From positions 1,550,001-1,614,000 of the forward strand of contig NZ_CP084265.1 of assembly GCF_022879595.1 (NCBI RefSeq): DNA of 64,000 bases, in the 5' to 3' direction. The position numbers and the translations under genes were made by a program. Shown here one piece after another: positions 37,901-48,267 of the stretch (its first letter is position 1; the number at the start of each line of letters is the position of its first letter). Under the pieces are notes generated by a model. The model was not told the DNA's origin. It made no database searches and was given only the letters and a program-made list of their open reading frames with translations. The stretch comes from Caballeronia sp. Lep1P3. GTDB taxonomy: Bacteria > Pseudomonadota > Gammaproteobacteria > Burkholderiales > Burkholderiaceae.

Positions 37901-38955
37901 AGGTTCGATACCGTGAAGCCCGCGAGACCGGCCTTCGGACGCGCGCCGCGGCCGGTCGCGCCTTCGTCGCGGATTTCGCCGCCCGAACCCGTCGCCGCGC
38001 CCGCGAACGGCGAGATGGCGGTCGGATGGTTGTGCGTCTCGACTTTCATGAGCGTGTGCGTCAGCTCGACATGGCGCTCGTAATGTTCGCGCTCGCCGCG
38101 CGGAAACCAGCGCGCCGCGATGCCGCCCTGCATAATCGCCGAGTTGTCCGAATACGCGACGATGGTTCCCTCGTGATTCAGCTTCTCGGTATTGCGGATC
38201 ATCTGGAACAGCGACATGTCCTGCTTCTCGCCGTCGATGGTCCATTCGCCGTTGAAAATCTTGTGGCGGCAATGTTCGCTGTTAGCCTGTGCGAACATCA
38301 TCAGCTCGACGTCGGTCGGATTGCGCTTCAGGTCTTCGAACGCGTTCACCAGATAGTCGATTTCGTCGTCCGCCAGCGCGAGGCCCAGTTCCGCGTTCGC
38401 GGCTTCGAGCGCGCGGCGCCCCGTGCCGATGATGTCCACCGTCTGCAGCGGCTTCGCGGGCAGTTCGTCGAAGAGATGCAGCGCGAAATCGCGCGAAGCG
38501 ACGACGCTCTCGGTCATGCGGTCGTGCAGTGCGGCGGCGACCTGGGCGCGCGCTTCGTCCGACAACAACTTCTTGCCGCCGAGAAAGCCGCTTTTCATGA
38601 CGACCGAATACTCGACGCCGCGCTCGATGCGCCGCACGTGCGCCAGCCCGCAATGATGCGCGATGTCGCTTGCCTTGCTCGCCCACGGCGACACGGTGCC
38701 CAGGCGCGGCACGACCATGAAAGTCTCGATGTGGCCGCGTCCTTCCGGCGCTTCGAACGGCGCGCCGTAGTGCATCAGCGCGTGAATGCAGTTCGTGTCT
38801 TCATCGGTGAGCGGCGCCGACGAATTCACGAAATGCAGGAATTGCCCGCGCACGCCGACGATATTCGCGTCGATGCGGCTGAGCGTTTCGACAAGGCGGG
38901 TCTGACGGAAATCGGAGAGGGCCGAAGCGCCGGGGAAACACGAGAAGTGGGCCAT
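34921..38955 (-). CDS. purL: Phosphoribosylformylglycinamidine synthase
   Basis: A 1344-residue large-type PurL (FGAM synthase), step four of purine synthesis. The N-terminal PurS-like part is followed by FGAM-synthase halves with [31 protein letters not shown], and [11 protein letters not shown] near 850. The C-terminal glutamine amidotransferase has [14 protein letters not shown] and nucleophile Cys in [10 protein letters not shown], with a late HGEG. Start 38955 (MAHFSCFPG); the frame continues upstream but past the TATAAT box. A very large antisense frame over it is a shadow. Confidence 0.96.
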   Translation of the reverse strand: MAHFSCFPGASALSDFRQTRLVETLSRIDANIVGVRGQFLHFVNSSAPLTDEDTNCIHALMHYGAPFEAPEGRGHIETFMVVPRLGTVSPWASKASDIAHHCGLAHVRRIERGVEYSVVMKSGFLGGKKLLSDEARAQVAAALHDRMTESVVASRDFALHLFDELPAKPLQTVDIIGTGRRALEAANAELGLALADDEIDYLVNAFEDLKRNPTDVELMMFAQANSEHCRHKIFNGEWTIDGEKQDMSLFQMIRNTEKLNHEGTIVAYSDNSAIMQGGIAARWFPRGEREHYERHVELTHTLMKVETHNHPTAISPFAGAATGSGGEIRDEGATGRGARPKAGLAGFTVSNLDLPDARQKWENARDSATPPSSRNPADEQQPYGRPDRIASPLQIMIDGPIGAAAFNNEFGRPNLGGYFRTYEQNVAGRVRGYHKPIMIAGGIGNISDQHTHKDDLPAGTLLIQIGGPGLRIGMGGGAASSMATGANTAELDFDSVQRGNPEIQRRAQEVINACWQQGERNPILSIHDVGAGGISNAFPELVDGAGKGARFELRKVQLEETGLSPREIWSNEAQERYVLAIAPADLPAFEAICERERCPVAVVGVATDERELKLIDDENEGQEPVDMPMDVLLGKPPKMHRDVTREHAAFEPVDVTGLLLSEVAVDVLKHPTVASKSFLITIGDRSVGGTTARDQFVGPWQVPVADCAITTMDYAGYRGEAMTMAERTPLAVIDAPASGRMAVGEAVTNIASAPIESLNKLKLSANWMAACGSAGEDAALYDTVKAIGMELCPALGISIPVGKDSLSMRTKWQQDGIAKEVVSPVSLIISAFAPVEDVRRHLTPQLVNDTNTVLIAIDLGRGRNRLGGSILAQVTQQVGDAVPDVDDPEDLKRFFAAIQSLNAQGKLLAYHDRSDGGLWATVCEMAFAGHVGVSLNVDMLTLDANHESDYGDAKDWAKQTSGRRDDRTIRALFAEELGAVVQVRASDRDAVLGALREHGLSACSHVIGKPNERDAIEVYRDAKKIFDAPRVELHRAWSEVSWRIARLRDNPACADAEYDALLDASDPGLSPVLTFDPAEDVSAPFIATNKRPRVAILREQGVNSHLETAYAFDRAGFDAHDVHMSDLLAGRATLADFAGAVACGGFSYGDVLGAGEGWAKTIRFNPRLADMFAAFFARPDTFALGICNGCQMMSNLASIIPGAEAWPKFTRNKSEQFEARFSLVEVQSSPSIFFAGMEGSRIPVAVAHGEGFADFSQQGDAANALVAMRFIDHRGNATEQYPFNPNGSPQGITSVTTPDGRFTVLMPHMERVHRNVQMSWTPADWTTDASPWLRVFQNARRFLG

Positions 38956-39362
38956 TGTGACGGTGCGTCGATGACGTCTGTGAGCCGCTTGCCGGCACTC
39001 GGAGCGCCGAGTGTGCAAGGCGGCGTGAGGCGAAAGGAAGACCGCGATTATAACCCGGAAGCGTCTCGAAATCGGCTGGCGGCGGCCGGCGGCGCGCCTG
39101 GACCGTTGCGCGCGCCGAAACGTTCGCTGCCTTTTCGCCGCGTTCGCGAACGAGCCGCATCGTGCTTCGGCGCGCGCCCGCCGGCGGTCCCCGCGCCGCG
39201 AATTTGGCGCTATCATGGCGCGCTTTCTTCGGGCCGGCGCACCGCCGCGTCCGCCGTTTCACCGTCAAGACACGCGGCCCTCTCCGGCGCTATCGGCCTT
39301 CGGCCTTGCGCCCGCTGCGCCACCGGGCGCGTGCAATCTCCCGCCTGCGGGCGCAAAGAAAT
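38956..39362. other. Divergent intergenic region purL / FAD oxidoreductase
   Basis: About 400 bases. It holds the purL -10 candidate and a GC-rich stretch. I see no gene, and no clear promoter for the rightward gene apart from a weak TATCAT near 39211-39216. Confidence 0.6.
39047..39052 (-). promoter_or_regulatory. Candidate -10 box for purL
   Basis: A perfect TATAAT on the minus strand, about 92 bases before the purL ATG. The hexamer 17 bases upstream (CCGATT) is a poor -35. No PurR box was recognised. Confidence 0.5.
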
Positions 39363-40661
39363 ATGGATGTCATCGTCATCGGCGGAGGAATCGCCGGCAT
39401 TGTCACCGCCTACGAGCTGCACGCGGCCGGGCATCGCGTCTGCGTGATCGAACGTCACGCGACCGTCGCCCAGGGCGCGACCTACGGTCAGGGCGGCGCG
39501 CTGCTGCCTTCGCCGCTCGACGTCTGGTTCGGGCCGACCTTCATGGCGTCGAGCCGCGCGAAGCAGAGCGGCATGATCGCGAAGACGGCCTTCGACGGCA
39601 CGGCGCGCGACTTCCTGAAGCAACTCGCCCGCCTGCGCGACCCCGAGGCGTTCGCCGCGCAATACGCGCTGTTGCAGCCGCTCGTCGAGCTATCGCGGCG
39701 CGCGCTCGGCCTCATCGAAACGCAGCGCGAACTGGACTACGAACAGCGCGTCGGCATGCTGCACGTCTTCCGCCATGCGCGCGAGCTCGACGAAGCGCAG
39801 CCCGCCATCGACTTGCTCAAGCGCTTCGGCGTCGCGCATCGCGTGCTCTCGCCGGAACAATGCGTCGAGGCGGAGCCTTCGGTGCCCGACGATCCCGCCT
39901 TCGCGGGCGGCGTGCTGCTGCCGGCCGAGCGCACCGGCAACTGTCCGCTCCTCACGAAGCAGCTCAAGCAACTGCTCGAAGACGGCGGCGTGCAGTTCCG
40001 CATGAGCCGCCAGGTCGCCGCACTGCAACTGGACGAGCGCCGCGCGGCCGTCCAGCTCGCGAGCGTGGGCGTGGGCGATGAGCGCAAGCGCGCGGCGGAT
40101 GTCGAAGTCATCTCGGCCGATGCGGTCGTCGTTGCGGCGGGCGCGGGGACGCCCGCGCTCGTCGGCGGCTTTGCGTCGACGCCTTCGCTCCATCCGCTGC
40201 GCGTTCACACGCTGACCGCGCCGGTCGCCTACGAGGAGCGCGCGCCGCATGTGACGGTGGTCGATTCGGTGAAGCGCATCACGATGACGCGCGTGAACCA
40301 GCGGCTGCGCGTGGGCGGCGCGGGCGTCTTCCAGAGCATCGCGAAAGCCGACAAGCCCGCTGACGCGGGCCTCGCGCGCCGCGCCTTCGATCTGCTCGGC
40401 CAGGGCACGCACGACTGGATTCCGGGCGCCGCGCGCGTGTCGGCGGCGCGTTCGTGGGACGGCGTGCGCCTGCTTTCGGCGGACGGCTTGCCGGCGGTCG
40501 GCGCGACGCCGCATCCGCGCCTTTTCGTCAATGCGGCGCACGGTCCGGCCGGCTGGGGGCTTGCGTGCGGCTCTGCTAAAGTGGTCGCGGATCTCGTCTC
40601 CGGCCTCACGCCCGACATTCCCGCCGACACGCTCGCGGCGCTGCGCATCGATCGCTTCTGA
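39363..40661 (+). CDS. FAD-dependent D-amino-acid-dehydrogenase-like oxidoreductase
   Basis: A 432-residue DadA-family (DAO fold) flavoprotein. The N-terminal Rossmann motif VIVIGGGIAGIVTAYELHAAG, ERHATVAQGATYGQGGALLP, a central substrate domain and the C-terminal FAD clamp HGPAGWGLACGSAKVVADL. It probably deaminates D-amino acids or a related amine, passing electrons to the respiratory chain. The start at 39363 is set by the Rossmann fold beginning at residue 2. No alanine racemase gene is adjacent. Confidence 0.88.
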   Translation: MDVIVIGGGIAGIVTAYELHAAGHRVCVIERHATVAQGATYGQGGALLPSPLDVWFGPTFMASSRAKQSGMIAKTAFDGTARDFLKQLARLRDPEAFAAQYALLQPLVELSRRALGLIETQRELDYEQRVGMLHVFRHARELDEAQPAIDLLKRFGVAHRVLSPEQCVEAEPSVPDDPAFAGGVLLPAERTGNCPLLTKQLKQLLEDGGVQFRMSRQVAALQLDERRAAVQLASVGVGDERKRAADVEVISADAVVVAAGAGTPALVGGFASTPSLHPLRVHTLTAPVAYEERAPHVTVVDSVKRITMTRVNQRLRVGGAGVFQSIAKADKPADAGLARRAFDLLGQGTHDWIPGAARVSAARSWDGVRLLSADGLPAVGATPHPRLFVNAAHGPAGWGLACGSAKVVADLVSGLTPDIPADTLAALRIDRF

Positions 40662-40741
40662 CGCGCGAGCACACGCGCCGCGTGATCGTGGCATGAAGGC
40701 TGCGGCCGGAGCGCTTCTGTCGATCACTCGCCCGCGCCGCC

Positions 40742-42310
40742 ATGACACCTTCCGCTCCGTACTTCACTCCCGACGACCACGCTATCGCGCTCCTGACACT
40801 CGCGGAGCTGCGCATGCTCGAAGCGCGCTCCGCCGCCGCGCTGCCACCGCATGCGCTGATGGCGCGTGCGGGCGCGTCCGCCGCGCAATGTCTGCTCGAT
40901 GCCCTCGAGCGCGATCCCGATGCGCGCGCGCTGCCCGTCTGGATCGCGGCGGGCCCCGGCAACAACGGCGGCGACGCGCTCGTGATGGCCGAGCGTCTTC
41001 ATCGCGCGGGCGTGGCTGTGCGGGTGTGCATGCCCATCGAAGTGAAGCCCGACGACGCGCGCTGGGCGCTGGATTCGGCGCGCGCGGCCGGCGTCGCGAT
41101 CGAAAGCGAGCCGCCCGCTTCCTCCGATGCTTCCGACGCGTTCGATCGATTCGGCTGGCTCGTCGACGGCATGTTCGGCATCGGCCTCACGCGCCCGCTC
41201 GACGGCGTCTTCGCGACGCTCGCCGCGCACATGACGCGGCGCGCGCGGCAGTCCGGACGCGTGCTCGCGCTCGATGTGCCGAGCGGACTCGACAGCGACA
41301 CGGGCGCGCCCGTCGGCGGCGGGGAGGCGCTGCGCGCGAACGCGACGATCACCTTCATCGGCGCGAAACCCGGCCAGTACACCGCGCAGGGCCGCGATCT
41401 GTGCGGCACGCTTCACGTCGCGACGCTGGACGTGGAACCGCCCGCCGCGCCGTCCATCGCGCTAAACGCGACGCCCCTCTTTCGCGCGCACATGCCGCCG
41501 CGCGACTACGCGACGAACAAAGGCACGTTCGGCACGCTCGCGGTCGTCGGCGGCGATACCGGCATGTGCGGCGCGCCGATCCTCGCCGGGCGCATGGCGC
41601 TCTACGGCGGCGCGGGCAAGGTGCACGTCGCGTTTCTGGGCGAAGGCGGCCCGCCCTACGATCCGCCGCATCCGGAACTGATGCTGCATCACATCGACGG
41701 CTTCGCGCTCGACAAGATGGACGCGCTTTCCATCGGCTGCGGTATGGGCAGGAGCGATCGCGCGAAAAAAGTGCTCGCCGATGTACTCGCGCTCGACATG
41801 CCGAAACTGCTCGATGCCGACGCGCTCAATCTCGTCGCGCAAGACGACGCGCTCGCCGCCCAGGTCGCGGCGCGCGGCGGCGCGGGCGATCCCTGCATTC
41901 TGACGCCGCATCCGCTGGAAGCCGCGCGTTTGCTCGGCACCGACGCGAAAGGCGTTCAGGCCGACCGCATCGCCGCGGCGCGCCGGCTTTCGGCGCGCTA
42001 TGCCGCGGTTGTCGTGCTGAAAGGATCGGGGACCGTGATCGCTTCAGCGGATGGCCGCGTCGCCGTGAATCCGACCGGCAACGCCGGACTCGCGACGGGC
42101 GGCACCGGCGACGTGCTCGGCGGTCTGATCGGCGCGTTGCTCGCGCAGAAACTGCCGCCTTACGAGGCGTCGCTCGCGGGCGTGTTTCTGCATGGACTCG
42201 CCGCGGAGACGTTGACCGGCGAAGGCGTCGGCCCGGCCGGACTCACGGCCGGAGAACTCGCGCCGCAGGTGCGCAGTCTCATCAACCGCCGCTTCTATGC
42301 GCCGCGCTAG
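40742..42310 (+). CDS. nnrD: Bifunctional NAD(P)H-hydrate repair enzyme
   Basis: 522 residues. The N-terminal YjeF/NnrE epimerase domain has GPGNNGGDALVMAERL and DVPSGLDSDTG. The C-terminal NnrD ADP-dependent dehydratase domain has TFGTLAVVGGDTGMCGA, LTPHPLEAARLL and the phosphate motif GLATGGTGDVLGGLIGALL. It repairs R/S-NAD(P)HX formed by damage or GAPDH side reaction. Located 80 bases after the flavoprotein gene. Confidence 0.94.
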   Translation: MTPSAPYFTPDDHAIALLTLAELRMLEARSAAALPPHALMARAGASAAQCLLDALERDPDARALPVWIAAGPGNNGGDALVMAERLHRAGVAVRVCMPIEVKPDDARWALDSARAAGVAIESEPPASSDASDAFDRFGWLVDGMFGIGLTRPLDGVFATLAAHMTRRARQSGRVLALDVPSGLDSDTGAPVGGGEALRANATITFIGAKPGQYTAQGRDLCGTLHVATLDVEPPAAPSIALNATPLFRAHMPPRDYATNKGTFGTLAVVGGDTGMCGAPILAGRMALYGGAGKVHVAFLGEGGPPYDPPHPELMLHHIDGFALDKMDALSIGCGMGRSDRAKKVLADVLALDMPKLLDADALNLVAQDDALAAQVAARGGAGDPCILTPHPLEAARLLGTDAKGVQADRIAAARRLSARYAAVVVLKGSGTVIASADGRVAVNPTGNAGLATGGTGDVLGGLIGALLAQKLPPYEASLAGVFLHGLAAETLTGEGVGPAGLTAGELAPQVRSLINRRFYAPR

Positions 42311-42354
42311 CCGCACGCGCGACGCATTCCGAGCGGCGGTTCATGCATCGTCGC

Positions 42355-42360
42355 TATACT
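42355..42360 (+). promoter_or_regulatory. Candidate -10 box for pgi
   Basis: TATACT about 146 bases upstream of the pgi ATG, in the 195-base gap after nnrD. No clear -35. Confidence 0.35.
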
Positions 42361-42505
42361 CGCTTTTGATTCGCCTTTTCTTCGATTCGGGCATCCGCGG
42401 GCGCCGCTTTTCGCGCTCACGCACCTTCGAGGGTCGCGGCGCGCGAGTCGCCTGCCCGCATCGCACGGACGTTTCCCACTGTCACTTCTGGATTATCAGA
42501 CCGCT

Positions 42506-44128
42506 ATGACGCTCAATTCGCTTCCTGCCTGGTCGGCGCTGCAATCGCACTACGATGCCATCTCTGGCGAGCGCCTGCGCGACTGGTTCGCGCCGCAAAA
42601 CGACACCGCGCCGACGCGCGCCGAGCGCCTGACGTTCGAAGGCGGCGGACTCGCGATCGATTTCTCGAAGAACCGCATCACCGACGCCACGCTCGAACTG
42701 CTGGTCCAGCTCGCCGAGCAGGCCGGCGTCACGAAGCGCCGCGACGCGATGTTCAATGGCGATATCGTCAACGTCACGGAAGGACGCGCCGCGCTCCATA
42801 CCGCGCTGCGCGCGCAGTCGCCCGACGCGCCGTTTCACGAGCAGGTGCAAAGCGAGAAGGCCAAGATGGCCGCGTTCGCCGACAAGGTGCGCAACGGCGC
42901 CTGGACGGGCTATACCGGCAAGCGCATTCGTCATGTGGTGAATATCGGCATCGGCGGATCGGATCTCGGGCCGAAGATGGTCGTGCATGCGCTGCATCAT
43001 CTCGCGTCGAAGGAACTGGACACGTACTTCGTCTCCAACGTCGATGGCGCCGATCTCTACAACGTGCTGCAACAGGTCGACGCCGAAGAGACGCTGGCGA
43101 TCGTCGTCTCGAAGACCTTCACCACGCTCGAGACGATGACCAACGCGCATTCGATGCGCGACTGGTTCATCCAGCAAGGCTGCCCGGAAGGTCAACTGTC
43201 GAAGCACTTCGTCGGCGTGTCGGCGAATCCGGCCGAGGTCGTGAAGTTCGGCATCGCGAAAGAGAACATCTTCGAGATGTGGGACTGGGTCGGCGGGCGC
43301 TATTCGCTGTGGTCGGCGGTGGGGCTCTCGATCATGCTGTCGGTCGGGCCGCAGAACTTCGATGCGCTGCTGCAAGGCGCGGACGCGATGGATCAGCACT
43401 TCCGTACCGCGCCGCTTGCCGAGAACCTGCCGGTGCTGATGGGCATGATCGGCATCTGGTATCGCAATTTCTTCGGCTCGCAAAGCGATCTCATCGCGCC
43501 GTACTCGCAGGCGCTGGACTACCTGCCGTCCTATCTTCAGCAACTGGAGATGGAAAGCAACGGCAAGTCGGCGACGCTTTCAGGCGGCATGGTCGACTAC
43601 GCCACCGCCGCCGTGATCTGGGGCGAGCCCGGCACGAACGGCCAGCACGCGTTCTTCCAGATGCTGCATCAGGGGCCGACGATCATCCCGATCGACTTCA
43701 TCGCCGTGCTGACGCCCGAGCATCCGCTCGTCGATCATCATGCGAAGCTGCTCGCGAACTGTTTCGCGCAAAGCGAAGCGCTGATGCTCGGCCGCACGCT
43801 CGAGGAAGCGAAGAAGGTCGCGGGTCCTGGCAAGGAAGAGCTGGCGACGCACCTGAGCTTTCCGGGCAACCGGCCCACGACGACCATCATGCTCGATGCG
43901 CTCACACCGCAGTCGCTCGGCGCGCTGATCGCGCTTTACGAGCATAAGGTGCTGGTTCAGGGAACGGTGTGGGACATCAACTCGTTCGATCAGTGGGGCG
44001 TGGAACTCGGCAAGATTCTCGGCAAGGTGGTCGAAGCCGACATCACCGCGCCGAGCGTCGATGCCGCGAAGCACGATTCGTCGACGTCCGCGTTGATCGA
44101 GCGTGCGCGCAAGGCGCTCAAGCGCTGA
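42506..44128 (+). CDS. pgi: Glucose-6-phosphate isomerase
   Basis: A 540-residue Pgi linking glucose-6-P and fructose-6-P. It shows [29 protein letters not shown], the signature [16 protein letters not shown], catalytic Glu/His region [15 protein letters not shown] and [13 protein letters not shown]. Its substrate feeds OtsA elsewhere in the window. A terminator hairpin follows. Confidence 0.97.
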   Translation: MTLNSLPAWSALQSHYDAISGERLRDWFAPQNDTAPTRAERLTFEGGGLAIDFSKNRITDATLELLVQLAEQAGVTKRRDAMFNGDIVNVTEGRAALHTALRAQSPDAPFHEQVQSEKAKMAAFADKVRNGAWTGYTGKRIRHVVNIGIGGSDLGPKMVVHALHHLASKELDTYFVSNVDGADLYNVLQQVDAEETLAIVVSKTFTTLETMTNAHSMRDWFIQQGCPEGQLSKHFVGVSANPAEVVKFGIAKENIFEMWDWVGGRYSLWSAVGLSIMLSVGPQNFDALLQGADAMDQHFRTAPLAENLPVLMGMIGIWYRNFFGSQSDLIAPYSQALDYLPSYLQQLEMESNGKSATLSGGMVDYATAAVIWGEPGTNGQHAFFQMLHQGPTIIPIDFIAVLTPEHPLVDHHAKLLANCFAQSEALMLGRTLEEAKKVAGPGKEELATHLSFPGNRPTTTIMLDALTPQSLGALIALYEHKVLVQGTVWDINSFDQWGVELGKILGKVVEADITAPSVDAAKHDSSTSALIERARKALKR

Positions 44129-44148
44129 TTCGTCGCGTTTGCCATGAA

Positions 44149-44182
44149 GCCCGTAGCGTTCGCGCGCTGCGGGCGTCTTTAT
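44149..44182 (+). terminator. Intrinsic terminator after pgi
   Basis: GCCCGTAGCG pairs with CGCTGCGGGC (10 bp, one G-U) around TTCGCG, then GTCTTTAT. It touches the last codons of the convergent ybbA gene. Confidence 0.5.
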
Positions 44183-44880
44183 ACGCTCAGGCCGTTGACG
44201 AGCCGCCCCGCTTCGATCGTCACCGTGGCATCGCAGCGCTCCGCGAGTTCGGCGTCGTGCGTGACGAGCACGAGCGTCGCGCCATTGCGCTTGTTCATTT
44301 CGAACATGAGATCGATGATCGCGTAGCCGGTCGCGGCGTCGAGGCTGCCGGTGGGCTCGTCGGCGAAAAGCACCGCCGGGTGCGTCACGAACGCGCGAGC
44401 GAGTGCGACGCGCTGCTGCTCGCCGCCCGAAAGCAGCTTTGGATAATGGCTCGTGCGCTGCGACAGCCCGACCTGTTCCAGCAGCGAACGCGCACGCTGC
44501 GCGATCTGATCGTGCGGAATCTCGGCGCGCAATTCGAGCGGCAGCATGACGTTCTCAAGCGCGGTGAGATGCGGCATCAACTGGAACGACTGAAATACGA
44601 ATCCGACCGCGCCGCTTCTGAGCGCGGCGCGTTCGTCTTCATCGAGCGTCGAGAGTTCCTTCCCGAGCAGGCGAACCGAGCCCTCCGTCGCGCTGTCCAA
44701 TCCCGCGAGCAAGCCGAGCAAGGTCGACTTGCCCGAGCCCGATGCCCCGACGATGGCCACGCTGCTTCCCTTCGCGATGGACAAGTCGATTCGATCGAGA
44801 ATCGTCAGCTCGCCCGTTGCGTCCTTTACCCGCTTGCTCAATCCCCGAACTTCGATGACCGGCTCGATATTGTTTTGCAT
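44179..44880 (-). CDS. ybbA: ABC transporter ATPase, YbbA type
   Basis: A 233-residue LolD/MacB-like ATPase. Walker [11 protein letters not shown]-loop [16 protein letters not shown], signature [16 protein letters not shown], Walker [13 protein letters not shown] and the H-loop [11 protein letters not shown]. In E. coli ybbA lies divergent from tesA and is followed by the permease gene ybbP; here the next gene is convergent pgi, so no permease partner is encoded beside it. The start codon overlaps that of tesA. Confidence 0.9.
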   Translation of the reverse strand: MQNNIEPVIEVRGLSKRVKDATGELTILDRIDLSIAKGSSVAIVGASGSGKSTLLGLLAGLDSATEGSVRLLGKELSTLDEDERAALRSGAVGFVFQSFQLMPHLTALENVMLPLELRAEIPHDQIAQRARSLLEQVGLSQRTSHYPKLLSGGEQQRVALARAFVTHPAVLFADEPTGSLDAATGYAIIDLMFEMNKRNGATLVLVTHDAELAERCDATVTIEAGRLVNGLSV

Positions 44881-44881
44881 G
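44878..44881. other. Overlapping divergent start codons (ybbA / tesA)
   Basis: The tetramer CATG contains the ATG of ybbA (minus, 44880-44878) and the ATG of tesA (plus, 44879-44881). There is therefore no intergenic DNA, and promoter and ribosome-binding signals of each gene must lie in the other's coding region. Confidence 0.8.
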
Positions 44882-45583
44882 GACACCTTGAAAAAGAACT
44901 GGACCGCGCGTGGCTTCGTCGTGGCCGCGATCGCGAATGCCGCGTTTGCGCTGACGGCATCGCCGAGCGCCGAAGCCGCCGACGCGCAAGCCGCGCAAGT
45001 CACACAAGTCACACAAGCGAAGCCCGCAATCGTCGTGCTGGGCGACAGCCTCTCAGCCGAATATGGCTTACCGCGCGATACGGGCTGGGTGAATCTGCTG
45101 CGCGAGCGCCTGGCGAAAGAGCGTTTCGATTATAGCGTCGCGAATTCGAGCATCAGCGGGGACACGACGAGCGGCGGCCGCGCGCGCCTCTCGACCGTGC
45201 TGGCGCGCATGAAGCCGGCGGTCGTCATCGTGGAACTCGGCGCGAACGATGCGCTGCGCGGCGTGCCGCTTTCCACGACGGAGACGAACCTTCGCGGCAT
45301 CGTCGATGCATCGCAGGCGGCGCACGCGAAAGTCGTGCTCATCGGCATGTATGTCCCGCCCAACTACGGCCCGGACTATTCGCAGAAGTTCCACGCGGTG
45401 TATGAACGCATCGCCCAGGAAAAGAAGGTGCCGCTCGTGCCCTTCCTGCTCGCGGGCATCGAAAACAAGCCGTCGATGTTTCAGGCCGACCAGATGCATC
45501 CGACGGTGCAGGCCCAGCCCTTGCTCGTCGACAACGTCTGGCCAACGTTGAAACCCTTGCTGAGCGCAGGCGCGTCGCATTAG
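44879..45583 (+). CDS. tesA: TesA/arylesterase, periplasmic SGNH hydrolase
   Basis: A 234-residue SGNH esterase (thioesterase I/protease I/lysophospholipase L1 family). The signal peptide (KKNW... ending SAEA, about 1-33) precedes the nucleophile block VVLGDSLSAEYGL; GANDAL holds the oxyanion Asn and DQMHPT the catalytic Asp-His. A small in-frame 9-base duplication gives QVTQVTQ after the signal peptide. No good ribosome site precedes the ATG; the downstream Met codons would destroy the signal peptide. Confidence 0.92.
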   Translation: MDTLKKNWTARGFVVAAIANAAFALTASPSAEAADAQAAQVTQVTQAKPAIVVLGDSLSAEYGLPRDTGWVNLLRERLAKERFDYSVANSSISGDTTSGGRARLSTVLARMKPAVVIVELGANDALRGVPLSTTETNLRGIVDASQAAHAKVVLIGMYVPPNYGPDYSQKFHAVYERIAQEKKVPLVPFLLAGIENKPSMFQADQMHPTVQAQPLLVDNVWPTLKPLLSAGASH

Positions 45584-45690
45584 CCGACGCGAGTGCGACA
45601 GCGCTTCGAAAGAACGCGGAACACGGCCAGGATTTTCTCGCGTCACTCTTATAACCCGCTCATCAGAGAGCGACTCTACAAGGAGGTCAC

Positions 45691-46032
45691 GTGAAATATT
45701 TCTCCCTGCTCGCATTGACCGTCGCTGTTTCGGCTTGCGCGGCGCAGCCGCCTGCTGGTGTCCAGCAAGTCGGCACGAGCCAGAAGACGCCGAAGGTCGT
45801 CGCTCAATGTATCGCCGAGAAATGGTCGACCAAATCGCAGCAACAGGTCGTATCGCAGGACACGCTCGCCAACGATCAGGCCATCGACGTGTTCGTGCCG
45901 GGCCAGCAGCCGCCCAATGGCGCGGCCGCAGTGGTGCGTCCGTCGTGGTCGGGTCCGGGCTCGTGGGTCGGCTTCCGCGCTGCGGGCGCAGCGGGCAGCG
46001 ACGCGACGGGCGACATTCAGGGCTGCCTGTAA
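45691..46032 (+). CDS. Small lipoprotein, unknown function
   Basis: A 113-residue lipoprotein starting with GTG after a near-perfect AAGGAGGTCAC ribosome site. Lipobox VSAC puts the lipidated Cys at about residue 16. The mature part has IAEKWSTKSQQQVV and ends in GDIQGCL, with two further Cys that may pair. I do not recognise a named family; similar short lipoproteins are common in Burkholderia. Confidence 0.8.
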   Translation: MKYFSLLALTVAVSACAAQPPAGVQQVGTSQKTPKVVAQCIAEKWSTKSQQQVVSQDTLANDQAIDVFVPGQQPPNGAAAVVRPSWSGPGSWVGFRAAGAAGSDATGDIQGCL

Positions 46033-46095
46033 CGGCGACATTGCGCCGATGATTCCGAGCATCGGCGCGTTTGGTCCGCTGACGACGCGCAACGA

Positions 46096-46128
46096 AAAAG
46101 CCCCGCTTCCTTTCGGAAGCGGGGCTTT
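46096..46128. terminator. Bidirectional intrinsic terminator (lipoprotein gene / ppiD)
   Basis: A 14-bp stem, AAAGCCCCGCTTCC with GGAAGCGGGGCTTT, around TTTC. Read leftwards it is followed by TTTTTCG, an excellent ppiD terminator; rightwards it is followed by CTTCTTGG. Confidence 0.92.
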
Positions 46129-46162
46129 CTTCTTGGAGCGCGCGGTTTTCGCGTTCGCCCGC

Positions 46163-48085
46163 TTACTCAGCCGATGGCGCGGGCGCCGCGCTCAGCTTGA
46201 CCTTCGAGCGTGCCTTCAGGGAGTCGATGAACGCTTCCATATCGGCTTGCGCATACACCTGCGCCACCTGCTGCTGCGCACCCGCGAGTCGGTCCGCGGC
46301 CACGGGCGCGGCCTTCTCGATTCCGTTCACGCGATAAATCGCGTAGCCATCCGCGCCGAGATCGACGCCCACATAAGCCGGCAGCTTCGACGCGTCAGCC
46401 TTGAAAATGGCGCCGAGCGCCGCGGGCGGCACGCCTTGCGCGTCATTGCGCGAGACCGTGACCGCGGGCGTGAAGCCGTCCGTGGACTTCGACTTCTGCA
46501 GTTCCGCGAGCTTCGCTTCGCCTTCCTTGCGCGCCATCGCCGCTGACTGCTCCGCGACGACTTTCGCGCGCACGGCGTCCTTGACGACGTCGAATGCGGG
46601 CACCGTCGAGGCCTTGTAATCGGTCACGCGCGCGGCGACGAGCGTGTTGTTGCCGACATCCACGGCTTGCGTGTTATTGCGCTCCTTCACCGAATCCGGT
46701 GCGAAGACGGCCGCAAGCAACTTGGCGTTGTTGAGCGGGCTGTCCTGCGGCAATTGCGGGTTCGGCTTCGGCCCGACCGTTGCCGTCTGGATGGTGAGCT
46801 TGTACTTGTCGGCGGCGGGTTGCAGCGACTTCGCCTTTTCGTAGACGAGATCGGTGAAGCCCTGCGCGCTGTCGGCGAAGCCTTTCGTGCCTTGCTGCGC
46901 GGCGTAGTCTTTCGCGACGGCGTCTTTCACTTCGTCGAAGGACTTCGTGACGGACGGCTTCACGTCCGTCGCCTGGATGATGTGATAGCCGAAATCCGAC
47001 TCCACGATGCCGCTCACTTCGCCCTTCTTCAGGCTGAACGCGGCGTCGTCGAAAGCCTTGCCGCCCGCGATCTGGCCCGGCGCGAAGTAGCCGAGATCGC
47101 CGCCCTTGGCTGCGGAGCCGGAGTCGTCCGAGTTCTTCCGGGCGATTTCCGCGAACTGGTCGGGATGCGCCTTGACCTGCGCGAGAAGTTCTTCCGCCTT
47201 CTGCCTGGCTTTCGCCTTGTCGGCAACGCTCGCGTCCTTGGGCGCGTTCACGAGAATGTGGCTCGCGCGCACTTCGCCTTGCGTCTTGTAGCGCTGGATG
47301 TTGTCGTCGTAGAACTTCTTCAGTTCGGCGTCGCCCGGCTTCGCTGCGGCAGCGAGCGTCGACGGCGACAGTACGAGGTACTGGATCGTCGCGGTTTCCG
47401 GCGTCGCGAAGTCGCTGCGATGCGCATCGTAATACGCCTGAAGCTGCGCGTCCGTCGGCTGCACTTTGGCCGCGAAGTCGGTCGCGCGCAGCACGATGCC
47501 CTGAACGGTGCGGCGTTGTTCGGCCAGTTCCGTCAGGTTTTGCGCCAGCGACTTCGACGTGAAAGAAGTCTGCTGAATGCTCGCCGGAATCTGGTCGTTC
47601 GCGAGCGTGTAGCGCATGCGCTCGTCGTACTGCGCGGGCGTCATGCCTTGCATCGCGAGAAGCTGCTTGTAACGATCGACGTCGATGCTGCCGTCCGGCT
47701 TGCGCAGCGACGCGATGACCGGATCGGCGAGGAGCGCGCGGCGCACGGCGTCGTCCGATGCGGTGAGGTGCAGGCGTTGCGCTTCGTCGGCGAGCGCGCG
47801 CTGCTGCACGAGGCTGTCGACCATGGCCCTGCGGGTTTCGGGCGAATCGAACATCTTGGCGTCGAACTGCGCGCCGAGCATCGAGCGGGCACGTTCGACT
47901 TGCTGCCGGAAGGCGCTTTCGTACTCGGCGCGCGTGATCTTGTGGCCGTTCACGCTCGCGACGTAGGCGCTTTCGTCGAAGAAGTTGCTGAAGCCCTGAA
48001 TCCCGACGAAGCCCAGTCCGGGCACGATGATGAGAAGCAACAGGGCCATCATCAGGCGCTGGTGATTGCGGAAATAGTCGAGCAT
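46163..48085 (-). CDS. ppiD: Periplasmic folding chaperone / PPIase PpiD
   Basis: A 640-residue SurA/PpiD protein anchored by one N-terminal TM (about 12-33). The SurA_N-like region includes VNGHKITRAEYESAFRQQ. The parvulin domain runs from EVRASHILVNAPKDAS to ESDFGYHIIQATDV. It works at the exit of the Sec translocon. Start 48085 (MLDYFRNHQ) has no good ribosome site; a TAATAT at 48118-48123 (minus) may be its -10. Last gene of the quality-control block. Confidence 0.94.
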   Translation of the reverse strand: MLDYFRNHQRLMMALLLLIIVPGLGFVGIQGFSNFFDESAYVASVNGHKITRAEYESAFRQQVERARSMLGAQFDAKMFDSPETRRAMVDSLVQQRALADEAQRLHLTASDDAVRRALLADPVIASLRKPDGSIDVDRYKQLLAMQGMTPAQYDERMRYTLANDQIPASIQQTSFTSKSLAQNLTELAEQRRTVQGIVLRATDFAAKVQPTDAQLQAYYDAHRSDFATPETATIQYLVLSPSTLAAAAKPGDAELKKFYDDNIQRYKTQGEVRASHILVNAPKDASVADKAKARQKAEELLAQVKAHPDQFAEIARKNSDDSGSAAKGGDLGYFAPGQIAGGKAFDDAAFSLKKGEVSGIVESDFGYHIIQATDVKPSVTKSFDEVKDAVAKDYAAQQGTKGFADSAQGFTDLVYEKAKSLQPAADKYKLTIQTATVGPKPNPQLPQDSPLNNAKLLAAVFAPDSVKERNNTQAVDVGNNTLVAARVTDYKASTVPAFDVVKDAVRAKVVAEQSAAMARKEGEAKLAELQKSKSTDGFTPAVTVSRNDAQGVPPAALGAIFKADASKLPAYVGVDLGADGYAIYRVNGIEKAAPVAADRLAGAQQQVAQVYAQADMEAFIDSLKARSKVKLSAAPAPSAE

Positions 48086-48267
48086 GCGTAGCGCTACGTG
48101 ATTAGACAAAACGCTCGATATTACAACAGCGGGAGGGGAAAAGGCGAAAGGCGGTGGGGTTTCGCACTTTTTCATGAGCGCGTCCGCCGAATGCGCCCGC
48201 GCGCGACGACTCGTTGCATGTCGCGCAAGGAAGCTGCGATATTTAGGAAACTTAAGTAACGAGCGCG

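Noticed and set aside
34885..39447. A 1520-residue plus-strand open frame across purL
   Set aside because: It is antisense to a complete, well-conserved purL. Its Arg/His/Asp-rich composition is what GC-rich codon bias produces on the opposite strand, and it has no domain I recognise.
44996..45015. 9-bp duplication in tesA as a phase-variable tract
   Set aside because: It is in-frame (QVTQVTQ) and only two units, so copy changes would not switch the gene off.
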